Shown piece after piece: positions 24,687-36,000 of a stretch of 64,000 bases of DNA. The translations under genes and the position numbers were made by a program. The first letter of the stretch is position 1; the number at the start of each line of letters is the position of its first letter. The notes beneath the pieces are model-generated. The model was not told where the DNA came from, did not search any database, and saw only the letters and a list, made by a program, of their open reading frames with translations. Source of the stretch: CAXQZM01 sp965229645 (GTDB taxonomy: Bacteria; Pseudomonadota; Alphaproteobacteria; UBA7985); NCBI GenBank assembly GCA_965229645.1, contig OZ245893.1:3190999-3254998 (forward strand), in the 5' to 3' direction.

Positions 24687-25389
24687 GGGACGCACCCTCC
24701 GCGCGGGCCTGCGGGCCTGGGCCAAGCGGCAGTCGCGGCGACCTGGGGCCGTTCGGCTGTTCCGCACCTTGATCGCGGCCTATATGTGGGCGCTCTACGC
24801 CAGCACGCGTAAGACGATTCGAATCGACCCTCAAACCCAGGCCTTGATGGCGGCGGGCGTACCGCTGCTGATCGGCAACTGGCACAGCCGCCTGTTCTTG
24901 TTCGCGCCGTTTTGGCGCCATCGCGGGCACTTGCCCTTGTCGGTCATTTCCTCGCCCCACGCCGACGGTCTGATCGTCGGCGGCGCGGCGGAGGTGCTGG
25001 GGCTAGAACCTTTGCGCGGGACTCGGGGCGGCAAAGGCGGCGCGGCGGCCATGCGCGCAGGCCTGCGGGCCCTGCAGTCGGGGCGGTGTCTCATGCTCAA
25101 CCCCGACGGTCCTTCTGGACCGCGTCAAGTCTTGGGGGAGGGGACAGCGGCGCTGGCGCAGCTAAGCGACGCGCCCTTTGTCGCCATCGCCTACTCGGCG
25201 CGGCCCGCGCGATTTTCGACTCGGGTCTGGGACCGCAGCTTGCTGGTCCGTCCGTTCAGCCGGCTGATCGTCGAGGTCTCTGCGCCGCTGCGGTTCGACA
25301 AGACCCAAGACCGCGAGGCGGTGCGCCAGCAGATCGAGCGCTTCATGAACGCACAGATGGCCGCGCTCGATTCAAATGCGCAGGATTGA
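24676..25389 (+). CDS. DUF374 family lysophospholipid acyltransferase-like protein
   Basis: This 237-residue protein starts MTFRGRTLRAGLRAWAKR within the end of metA. GNWHSRLFLFAPFWR and LNPDGPSGPRQVLGEGTAALAQLSDAPFVAIAYSA are typical of DUF374, a branch of the LPLAT fold related to KDO-type acyltransferases. It probably acts at the inner membrane on a lipid or lipid A precursor; substrate unknown. The histidine in NWHSR likely corresponds to the HX4D catalytic region, although the full motif is not evident. Confidence 0.8.
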   Translation: MTFRGRTLRAGLRAWAKRQSRRPGAVRLFRTLIAAYMWALYASTRKTIRIDPQTQALMAAGVPLLIGNWHSRLFLFAPFWRHRGHLPLSVISSPHADGLIVGGAAEVLGLEPLRGTRGGKGGAAAMRAGLRALQSGRCLMLNPDGPSGPRQVLGEGTAALAQLSDAPFVAIAYSARPARFSTRVWDRSLLVRPFSRLIVEVSAPLRFDKTQDREAVRQQIERFMNAQMAALDSNAQD

Positions 25390-25417
25390 CGGCCTGGGAA
25401 TTGGCGATATCCGTCAT

Positions 25418-26566
25418 TCAAGACGACGACTGATACAAGATATGCGGACCCACATCGGCGAACTGGGTTTCTCCACATAGGGCCAAGGTCGTGTCCAGCT
25501 CGGCGCGCAAGATGTCGATGGCCGTGGCGACACCCGCCTGGCCCGCCGCGCCCAGGCCGTAGAGGTAGGCGCGCCCGATGTAGCAGGCCTGGGCGCCCAG
25601 GGCCTTGGCCTTCAGGATGTCTTGGCCGCAGCGAATGCCGCTGTCCATATGAACTTCTATGTTGGTGCCGACGGCGGCGACAATAGCGGGGAGGGCCTTG
25701 ATCGCCGAGGGCGCGCCGTCCAGTTGCCGCCCGCCGTGGTTGGAAACGATCAGGGCGTCGGCGCCGGTTGCCACGGCGCGTTCGGCGTCGTCGGCGTCCA
25801 GAATCCCTTTTAGGATCAAGGGACCGCCCCAACGATCCTTGATCCAAGCCACATCGTCCCAGGTAAAGGCAGCGTCGAAGGCATCGCGCGTCCAGGAGGC
25901 CAGATCGCTTAGGTCTTTGACACCTTGAACGTGCCCGACGATGTTGCCAAAGCTGCGGCGGCGGGTCTTGACCGCGTACTGCCAGACCCACCCAGGGCGG
26001 GCGGCAAATTGTCGCAAGGTGTTGAGATTGATCTTGGGCGGGGAGGAAAGCCCGTTGCGCAGGTCCTTGTGCCGCTGCCCCAGGACTTGCAGGTCGAGCG
26101 TCAGCATGAGCGCGGAGCAGCCCGCCGCCTTGGCCCGGTCGATCAGCCGCCCTGAAAACTCCCGATCCTTCATGACGTAGATCTGAAACCAAAACGGCGC
26201 CGTCGCCGCTTGCGCGACATCCTCAATGGAGCAGATCGACATGGTCGAGAGCGTATAGGGGATGTCTGCGGCGTTCGCGGCCCTGACGGCGTGCAGTTCC
26301 CCATCGGGCCAGTTCATGCCCGCGTTGCCCGTGGGGGCAATCCCGAAGGGTAGGGCATAGTCCTGCCCCAGGATCGCCGTCTTCAGGCTGCGCCCTTCCA
26401 TATTGACCCCGACCCGTTGGCGAAACTTCAGCTCGGCGAAGTCTTGGGTGTTGGCGGCGTAGGTGCTTTGCGACCAGGACCCCGTGTCGATATAGTCGTA
26501 AAACATGCGCGGTAACCGCCGCTGGGCCGCTTTGCGCAAGTCGTCGATGTCCAAATAGAGCGTCAT
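25418..26566 (-). CDS. lldD: FMN-dependent L-lactate dehydrogenase-like alpha-hydroxy-acid oxidase
   Basis: This 382-residue enzyme shows the complete FMN-dependent alpha-hydroxy acid dehydrogenase pattern: FGIAPTGNAGMNWPDGE, WFQIYVMKDR (Y130), and catalytic SNHGGRQLDGAPS with H277 and R280. It oxidises L-lactate or a related 2-hydroxy acid to the 2-oxo acid, passing electrons to the respiratory chain. It is convergent with the acyltransferase gene (28-bp gap). The exact substrate (lactate, glycolate or mandelate) is not certain. Confidence 0.88.
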   Translation of the reverse strand: MTLYLDIDDLRKAAQRRLPRMFYDYIDTGSWSQSTYAANTQDFAELKFRQRVGVNMEGRSLKTAILGQDYALPFGIAPTGNAGMNWPDGELHAVRAANAADIPYTLSTMSICSIEDVAQAATAPFWFQIYVMKDREFSGRLIDRAKAAGCSALMLTLDLQVLGQRHKDLRNGLSSPPKINLNTLRQFAARPGWVWQYAVKTRRRSFGNIVGHVQGVKDLSDLASWTRDAFDAAFTWDDVAWIKDRWGGPLILKGILDADDAERAVATGADALIVSNHGGRQLDGAPSAIKALPAIVAAVGTNIEVHMDSGIRCGQDILKAKALGAQACYIGRAYLYGLGAAGQAGVATAIDILRAELDTTLALCGETQFADVGPHILYQSSS

Positions 26567-26613
26567 GGCAGACGACTAGCACGGCGGTCGGCCGCGCGCC
26601 ATGCCTCGCTTCG

Positions 26614-26870
26614 CGCTGGATGACGACGTTCTTAAAGTCCCGACATCCCCTCACGATGTCATGCTGCGCGCAGTCGCAGCATCCATCACGGAACACCAGC
26701 CACAAGCGCGGACGGCGGCGACGTCGCGTCGCGCCGCGCTGGATGACGACGTTCTTAAAGTCCCGACATCCCCGCACGATGTCATGCTGCGCGCAGTCGC
26801 AGCATCCATCACGGAACACCAGCCACAAGTGCGGACGGCGGCGACGTCGCTCCGCGCTGGATGACATTGT
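26614..26870. repeat. Tandem short hairpin repeats (ATGCTGCG type), 123-bp period
   Basis: Two copies in tandem, offset by 123 bp, each containing ATGCTGCG-CGCAGT-CGCAGCAT (26661-26682 and 26784-26805) followed by the CCATCACGGAACACCAGCC tract. A third partial copy starts at about 26855 (GCTGGATGAC). Related single copies are at 18404 and 57752. No gene is seen between lldD and 27060. Confidence 0.7.
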
Positions 26871-26912
26871 TCTAGACGCCCAACACTCCCGCGCAACGCC
26901 GTCCCGCACCAA

Positions 26913-26949
26913 GCGGACCCCAAGCCCGAAGGGCGCAGGGAACGTCCGC
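26913..26949. repeat. 37-bp palindromic mini-element, copy 2
   Basis: GCGGAC at the left pairs with GTCCGC at the right; the centre contains GCCC-GAA-GGGC. The centre is nearly identical to copies 1 (9143-9179) and 3 (57772-57808). Here it lies in the gap between the tandem hairpin repeats and the first giant gene. Confidence 0.7.
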
Positions 26950-26959
26950 GCCGCGCAGG

Positions 26960-27059
26960 TAAATCGAATTGCAACAAAGTTAATCACAATTATTTTACCG
27001 CCCCTGGGGAAAAAGAGACTTCACATAGTTACAAGATGTGCTAATTTGTAACTAAGATA
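26960..27059 (+). promoter_or_regulatory. AT-rich upstream region of first giant gene with inverted repeat
   Basis: This stretch is far richer in A and T than its surroundings. It contains a perfect nine-bp inverted repeat, TAGTTACAA (27026-27034) and TTGTAACTA (27046-27054), typical in form of an operator for a dimeric regulator. TTGCAACAAA at 26969-26978 recurs at 57933-57942 before the second giant gene. A weak promoter (TTCACA at 27020, TAATTT at 27042, spacing 16) overlaps the inverted repeat, so binding there could block RNA polymerase. Inference only. Confidence 0.45.
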
Positions 27060-30000
27060 GTGTCTAATCGCTACAATTTGTCGGCAAGTTCTGAACTTGC
27101 CCGCATCAGACGAAGGATTGAGCCCGTGCATCCTGTGCCTTACAAACCCATCCTAGCCCATGCCCAGGCGGGACATGGCGTCCCCTGGCGACCCATCACC
27201 CCGCTTGTGCGAGCCCTAGCCTCGGCAGCCCTGGCGGCGGTTTTGGCCTTGGTGCCCCTGTCGTGGGCGCGGGCCGAGGTGCCCGAGGCCTGCCGGGTCA
27301 CGGACGGGACTGGCACCAGTTTTTTCTACGGCGACGACGCGGGCGAGACCGATACAACGCTCGCGTGCTACAATAAGCTGGTCATCAGCCAGACGGACTT
27401 CAGCGCCGCCGCGTCGAGTTCGGGGGGGGGCAACGGCACCTTCCGTCACGATGGCTACCCCTTGCGCGACTGGTACACGGGCAACGTCACCAACATGTAT
27501 CAGTTCTTTTACAACACAGACATAGGCGATGGCAGCGACGGCGACAGCGACATCACGGGCTGGGATACGTCAAATGTGACAAACATGGCCCAGTTGTTTC
27601 GGACGACCGCCAATTTCAACCAAGACATCGGGGCTTGGGACACCTCGAATGTAACGGACATGAACAACATGTTCAATGGCGCCAAAGTATTCAACCAAGA
27701 CATCGGCGGGTGGAACACATCAAAGGTTACCACGTTCCTGCAGATGTTTGAAAGCGCAGCGGCTTTCGATCAGAACCTTAACTACGATTCAAGCACGGGC
27801 GCATGGGACACCTCGGCGGTGACAACGATGGGCTATATGTTCAAGTCCGCCACATCGTTCAATCAGGATATTGGCGATTGGAACACCGACAACGTCGAGT
27901 TTATGCACTACATGTTTGACAGCGCCATGTCGTTCAATCAAGACATTGGGGGTTGGAACACCGCGTCCGTTCAGTGGACTCACTATATGTTCCGCGACGC
28001 AACAGCGTTCAATCAGGACATCGGCGGCTGGGATACCAGTTCCGTGACGAGTATGTACTACATGTTTCGGGGCGCCGTGTCATTCGATCAAGACCTGGTA
28101 GGTTGGAATGTTGAGAGAATTTCGTCGAGACCTTCAGGCTTTACCTACAACCTAACGACCGATTGGGCGCTGGACGGCGCGCGTCAGCCGCAGTGGGGAT
28201 ATCCCGTCATCGACACCTGCGATTTCAGCGAAACAAGCTTTTCCGAGTCTTACATAGGCCAGGTTGAGCCGTGTCGGAACCTACTGGTGATCAGCCAGAA
28301 TGATTTTACTGGTGCGGGGTACGCGGGCGACCGATCCTATTCCTACGACATAGACGATTTCACCTACGACCTCAACGATTGGTACACGAGCAACATTAGC
28401 GACATGTATCAGTTTTTTCGGGATTCCGACATAGGCGACGGCAGCGACGGCGACAGCGACATCACCGGATGGGACACCTCAAACGTCACAACGATGCGGC
28501 AGTTGTTCTATTCGGCAGACGACTTCAATCAAGACATAGGGTCTTGGAATACCGCAAATGTCGTGAGCATGAACAACATGTTTCAGAATGTCAAATCCTT
28601 CAATCACGACATAGGAAACTGGAATACGTCCAAGGTGGAGAATTTTGCACAGATGTTCGACGGTGTAACAGCCTTCAACCAGGACATCGGGCGCTGGGAT
28701 ATGTCGTCGGCGACGAATATATCCTACATGTTCCGCAATGTGGCCGAATTCAATCAGGACATAAGCGGTTGGAATACGCAAAATGTCACTTCAATGAGCG
28801 GCATGTTCCAATACGCGACCGCATTCAATCAGGACATAGGCGGGTGGGATACGCAGAATGTTACGACCATGGCCTATATGTTCCGGTACGCGACGGCATT
28901 CGACCAAGACATCGGCGATTGGGATACGGGCAAGGTCACCCAAACCTACTACATGTTCGAAAATGCGACCAGCTTCAATCAGGACATCGGGGGCTGGAAT
29001 ACCTCCGCTGTGACGGGCGCTTACTACATGTTCCGGAACGCCACCTCGTTCAATCAGGACATAGGCGGCTGGGATACCAGTTCCATGAACAACATGAGCT
29101 ACATGTTTTGGGGCGCCGAGGCCTTTGATCAGGACCTAGTGGATTGGGACGTTCAGCACTATTCATCGCGACCCACGGGCTTTACCTACAACCTAACGAC
29201 CGATTGGGCCTTGAACGGCGCGCGCCAGCCGCAGTGGGGATACCCCGTCATCGAAACCTGCGACTTCAGTGAAACAAGTTTTTCTAGTTCCTACATAGGC
29301 CGCGTTGAGCCTTGTCGAAATCTGCTCGTAATTAGCCCAGATGACTTTGAGGACGCGGGATACAAGGGCAATAGATCTTACGCCTACGACATCGACGATT
29401 TCACCTACGATCTCAACGATTGGTACACGAGCAACATTAGCGACATGTACCAGTTTTTCCGGGATTCCGACATAGGGGACGGCAGCGACGGCGACAGCGA
29501 TATCACCGGATGGGACACCTCAAACGTCACATCCATGCGGCAACTGTTTTACGGCGCCGATAAGTTCAACCAAGATATAGGCAGTTGGGACACGTCAAAT
29601 GTCGAGAGTATGAATAACCTGTTTGCGGGGGCCACCTCCTTCAATCAGGACATAGGAAGCTGGAATACGTCCAAGGTGACGAATTTTGGGCAAATGTTTC
29701 AGGGCGCAAAGGTTTTTAATCAGGCAATTAACACGAACACAACCACAGGCGCATGGGACACCTCCGCGGCAACGAATATGGGGGCTATGTTTGGTTCTGC
29801 GACCGCATTCAATCAGGACTTAAGCGGCTGGAATACGCAAAATGTCACCTCTATGAGCAGCATGTTCACCTACACCGCGGCATTCGATCAGGACATCGGC
29901 GGGTGGAATACGCAAAACGTCACGAACATGAGCTATATGTTCCGATACGCGACCGCGTTCGATCAAGACATCGGCGATTGGGATACGGGCAAGGTCACCC

Positions 30001-33000
30001 AAATGTACTACATGTTCGAGAATGCGACCAGCTTCAATCAGGACATCGGCGCGTGGGATACCTCCGCAGTGACGAGCGCTTACTACATGTTCCAGAACGC
30101 CACCTCGTTCAATCAGGACATCGGCGGCTGGGATACCAGTTCTATGACCAACATGAGCTACATGTTTTGGGGTGCAGAGGCCTTTGATCAGGACCTGGTG
30201 GACTGGAATGTGCAGCGAATCTCATCGAGGCCCTCGGGCTTTACTTATGGCCTGACGACCGATTGGGCCCTCGACGGCGCGCGTCAACCCCAGTGGGGAT
30301 ACCCCGTCATTGAAACCTGCGACTTTAGTGAGGCGAGCACTTCGCGGTCCTACATTGGCCGAGTTGAACCCTGTCGAAACTTGCTGGTCATCAACCAGGA
30401 TGACTTTGAGGACCAGGGGTACAAGGGCAACAAGTCCTATGCCTACGACATCGGGGAATTCACCTACGACCTCAACGACTGGTACACCGCCAACATCACA
30501 GACATGGAGCAGTTTTTCTATACCTCATCCATCGGCGACGGCAGCGATGGCGATACGAATATCGGCGGCTGGGACACCTCAAACGTCACAACCATGCACC
30601 AGCTCTTTCGGTCCGCAAGCAAGTTCAATCAGGACATCAGCAATTGGGATACCTCAAGTGTGACCAACATGAACGAGTTGTTTCGGTCGGCGACGATCTT
30701 CAATCAGCCGCTCAACGCCTGGAACACCTCGGCTGCGACAAACATGGGCCAAATGTTCTCTGGCGCGACCAATTTCGACCAAGATATCAGCGGTTGGGAT
30801 ACGTCGAACGTAACGTCTATGAGTAACATGTTCCAAAACGCGACGAGTTTCAACCATAGTCTCGACGCGAACGAAAGTGCGGGGACTTGGAATACGTCAA
30901 AGGTGACGACCATGGCCTCTATGTTTCAGGGCGCTGCCGCTTTCAACCAGAGCCTCAATAGCTGGGATACGTCCGCCGTCAACTACATGAGCTCCATGTT
31001 TCGGGATGCGACCGCATTCGACGGGGACATCGGCGGTTGGGATACCTCCTCGGTCCTAAACATGCACTCGATGTTCTACGCTGCCGAGGCGTTCAATCAG
31101 GACATTGGCGATTGGGATACCTCGGCAGTTTCCCAAACCTACTACATGTTTCGGGACGCCACGGCCTTCAATCAGGACATTGGCGATTGGGACACCCAGT
31201 CCGTGACCAATATGAACAGCATGTTCCAAAACGCCGCGAGCTTTGATCAGGACCTGTCGCGGTGGGACGTCGAACACTATACCTCGACGCCGTCCAACTT
31301 CTTCTACGGGCTGACGACCGACTGGGCCACCGACGGCACGCGCCACCCCCAGTGGGGCGACCCCGTGATTTACACGTGCTATTTTCAGAGTGATACGTAC
31401 CCCGACGGCACCACGCACGACGGCTCGTTCCTGGGCAGGGTCGCCCCGTGCGAGGGCATGCTGGTCATCAACCAAACCGATTTCACCGCCGCTGGCTATA
31501 AGGGCGATAAAACCTATGCCCATGTCAAGGACTACGGCACCTACCACTTGCGCGACTGGTACACGGCCAACATCGCCGACATGACTCAGTTTTTCCGCGG
31601 TTCGTCGATCGGCGACGGCAGCGATGGCGACAGCGATATTAGCGGGTGGGACACATCAAATGTGACCAACATGTACCAGTTGTTCTATGCGGCAACCAAC
31701 TTCAATCAAGACATCGGGGGCTGGGATACCTCAAGTGCGACCAACATGTCGGGCATGTTCTTGCAAACAAGAGTCTTCAATCACGACATAAGCTACGATC
31801 CCGATCAGAACACCTGGAATACGTCGAAGGTCACAAACATGTCCTCCATGTTTTGGGAGGCGGAACTTTTCAATCAAGATATCGGGAATTGGGATACCTC
31901 CTCGGTTCAGAATATGCACTATATGTTCTACCAGGCCCATGCCTTTAATAGGGATATAGGGGATTGGAACACGTCCAAAGTGACGACCATGTACCACATG
32001 TTCAGGGAGGCCGACAGTTTCAATCAGGACATAGGGGATTGGGATACGGCAAATGTGTCCAACATGTCCTACATGTTCCGCTATGCGACGGCCTTCAATC
32101 AAGACATAGGCGATTGGAACACCGAAAAGGTCACCAACATGACCAACATGTTTGAATACGCGACCAGTTTCGATCAAGATCTGTCACGATGGGACGTCGA
32201 ATATTTTTCTTCACAACCGTCAAATTTCTTCTACGGGCTTACCGACGGATGGGTCCTAGATTTCAAACGCCATCCGCAGTGGGGCGACCCCGTCATCTAT
32301 ACCTGTTACTTCCAAAGCGACAAGTACCCCGACGGCACAACCCATGACGGCTCCTTCTTGGGCCGGGTCGCCCCGTGCGAGGGCATGCTGGTCATCGATC
32401 AAACCGATTTCGACGCCGCGGGCTACATTGGCGGCAAGACCTACGCCCATGAGACAGCGAGCGGCACCTACCCCCTGAGCCAGTGGTTCACGGGCAACAT
32501 TCGCGACATGGGGGAATTTTTCCGGAATTCATCGATCAGCGACGGCAGCGACGGCGATAGCGATATTACGGGGTGGGATACATCAAGTGTCACCGACATG
32601 GCTTCCCTGTTCTATTATGCCACCAACTTCAATCAAGATATAGGCGCGTGGGACACCTCAAGCGTTACAAATATGTCGGCCTTGTTCTACAAGAACGCCC
32701 TGTTTAACCACGATATTAGCGCGTGGGATACATCGAACGTTACAAATATGTCGTCCATGTTTGCTTTTGCCGAATCATTTAATCAGGACATAAGTTATGA
32801 TTCCAACACCAACGCTTGGGATACATCAAGTGTTATAAATATGTCTTACATGTTTCGGGAGACGGATAGCTTTAATCAGGATATCGGAAACTGGGATACG
32901 TCTGCCGTTCAGTACATGCACTACATGTTCTATCAGGCCAACGCCTTTGATCAGGACATAGGGGATTGGAATACGTCAAACGTTTTGACCATGTATCATA

Positions 33001-36000
33001 TGTTTAGGGCGACCGATAAGTTCAATCAGGACATAGGCGATTGGGACACGGGGAATGTACAAAACATGTCCTACATGTTCTACTATGCAACGGCCTTCAA
33101 TCAAGACATAGGGCGTTGGAACACCGAACGGGTCACGAACATAAGCAATATGTTCAACAACGCTACGTCCTTTGATCAGGATCTGTCAGATTGGGACGTT
33201 GAGTATTTCGACGACGTGCCCTCGGGCTTCTTCAATAACGTGCCGCAGGCTTGGGCGCAGGACTTTAGGCGCCATCCCCAGTGGGGCGACCCTGTGATCT
33301 TTACGTGCCATTTTCAAAGTGACAGGTACCCCGACGGCACCGATCACGACGGCTCCTACTTGGGCAGGGTTGCGCCGTGCGAGGGCATGTTGGTTATCCA
33401 CCAGAGCGACTTTGAGGCCGCGGGCTATAGGGGAAACAAGAGCTACGTCCATGAGAAGATCGGCGGCACTTACCAGCTGAACGAATGGTTCACGGGCAAT
33501 GTCACCAGCATGTATCAGTTTTTCCAAAGTTCGGCTCTTGGCGACGGCAGCGATGGCGACTCCGATATCACGGGGTGGGATACGTCCAGCGTGACCGATA
33601 TGCGATCTTTGTTTTCCTTAGCGGCCAACTTCAATCAAGACATCGGCAACTGGGATACATCCAGTGTGACAAACATGAGTTACATGTTCTATCGGGCGAC
33701 AAACTTCAACCACGATATTAGTTACGATCCCGACACCAACGCCTGGAACACGTCGAATGTGGCCAGCATGTCGGGAATGATTCGCGAAGCCGATGCGTTC
33801 AATCAGGACATCGGAAACTGGGATACGTCCTCGGTTTTGTACATGGACTATATGTTCTACCACTCCGATCTGTTCGATCAGGATATAGGCGACTGGGATA
33901 CGTCCAAGGTGACGCGGATGTACGCCATGTTCCGGGACGCCAAAGCCTTCAACCAAGACATAGGGGACTGGGATACGTCGTCGGTGGAGCAGTTTTACCA
34001 AATGTTTGACGGCGCGACAGCCTTCAACCAGGATATAGGGAATTGGGATACGTCGTCGGCGACGAATATATCCTACATGTTCCGCAATGCGCCCGCATTC
34101 AATCAGGACATAGGCGATTGGGACACCAGCAAGGTCACCAACATGACGTACATGTTCCAGAACGCCGTCAACTTTGACCAGGATTTGTCAAGGTGGGACG
34201 TCGAGCACATTGAATCTGAACCGACGTATTTTTTCAATGGCCTTACCGAGGGCTGGGTCCTAGATTTCAAACGCCATCCCCAGTGGGGCGATCCCGTGAT
34301 CTATACCTGTTACTTCCAAAGCGAAAAGTACCCCGACGGCACCGATCACGACAGCTCCTACTTGGGCAGGGTTGCGCCGTGCGAGGGCATGCTGGTCATC
34401 AACCAAAGCGATTTCGACGCTGCGGGATATAGGGGAGACAAGAGTTACGACCACGACAAAGATCGTGGAACCTACGTGCTGAGCGATTGGTACACGGGCA
34501 ACGTCACGAGCATGTATCAGTTCTTCCATCAATCGGCTGTTGGCGATGGCAGCGATGGCGACTCTGATATCACAGGTTGGGACACGTCAAGTGTGGAAAA
34601 TATGGGTCTCTTGTTCTATCGTGCCACTTCGTTCAACCAGGACATCGGTGGTTGGGACACGTCAAGTGCTACAAAGATGAATGCTATGTTCCTGCAGGCG
34701 AGTAGCTTTAATCAAGACATTAGCAGTTGGGATACGTCAAAAGTTACGAGCATGACGCAAATGTTCGATAGCGCCACCATCTTCAATCAAGATATAGGCG
34801 GGTGGGATACATCCGCTGTCACATCGATGAATTATACCTTTAGTCGTACTTCAGCTTTCGATCATGATATAGGCGATTGGGACACGTCGGCTGTTACTGA
34901 TATGAATCGTATGTTTCAGGACGCGGTCAAGTTCAATCAAGACATAGGCGATTGGAACACCTCGTCGGTTACAAACATGTCTTACATGTTTGACGGCGCG
35001 ACGGAGTTCAACCAGGATATAGGCGACTGGGACACGGGGGCCATTTCCCGCACAAATAACCTGTACTCCATGTTTCGAGACGCCGCAAAGTTCGATCAAG
35101 ACTTGTCAAGGTGGGACGTTGAGCACATTGAATCAGAACCGGGGTATTTTTTCTATGGCCTTACCGAGGGCTGGGTCCTAGATTTCAAACGCCATCCCCA
35201 ATGGGGCGATCCTGTGATCTATACTTGCTACTTCCAAAGTGAGAAGTACCCCGACGGCACCGATCACGATGGGTCTTACTTGGGCCGCGTTGCGCCGTGC
35301 GAGGGCAAGCTGGTTATTAGCCAAAGCGATTTCGACGCTGTGGGATATAAGGGAGACAAGAGTTACGACCACGACAAAAATCGCGGAACCTACGAGATGA
35401 GTGATTGGTACACGGGCAACATCACCAGCATGTATCAGTATTTCCAAAGTTCCAACCTTGGTGATGGCAGCGATGGTCATAGCGATATTACAGGGTGGGA
35501 CACCTCAAATGTAGAGAATATGAACCTGCTATTTTTCTCCGCAACCAAATTCAATCAGGACATCGGCGCGTGGGATACGTCGAGCGTAACATCCATGACT
35601 CAGATGTTTCAAAATGCGTCTAGTTTCAACCAGGATATAAGTTACGACCCCGACACCAACGCGTGGAATACGTCAAATGTGAGCAACATGTCTTCAATGT
35701 TGCGCGAAGCCGACGCTTTCAATCAAGATATCGGGAATTGGGATACCTCTTCGGTTCTTTACATGGACTATATGTTCTATCACTCCGATCTGTTCAATCA
35801 GGACATAGGCGATTGGGACACGTCCAACGTCCTCAGAATGTACGGCATGTTCAGGGACGCCGAGGCCTTCAACCAAGACATAGGGGATTGGGATACCTCG
35901 TCGGTGGACAGCATGTACTACATGTTCGACGGCGCGACCGAGTTCAACCAGGACATCGGGCGCTGGGACACATCGTCGGTGACGACCATGTACTACATGT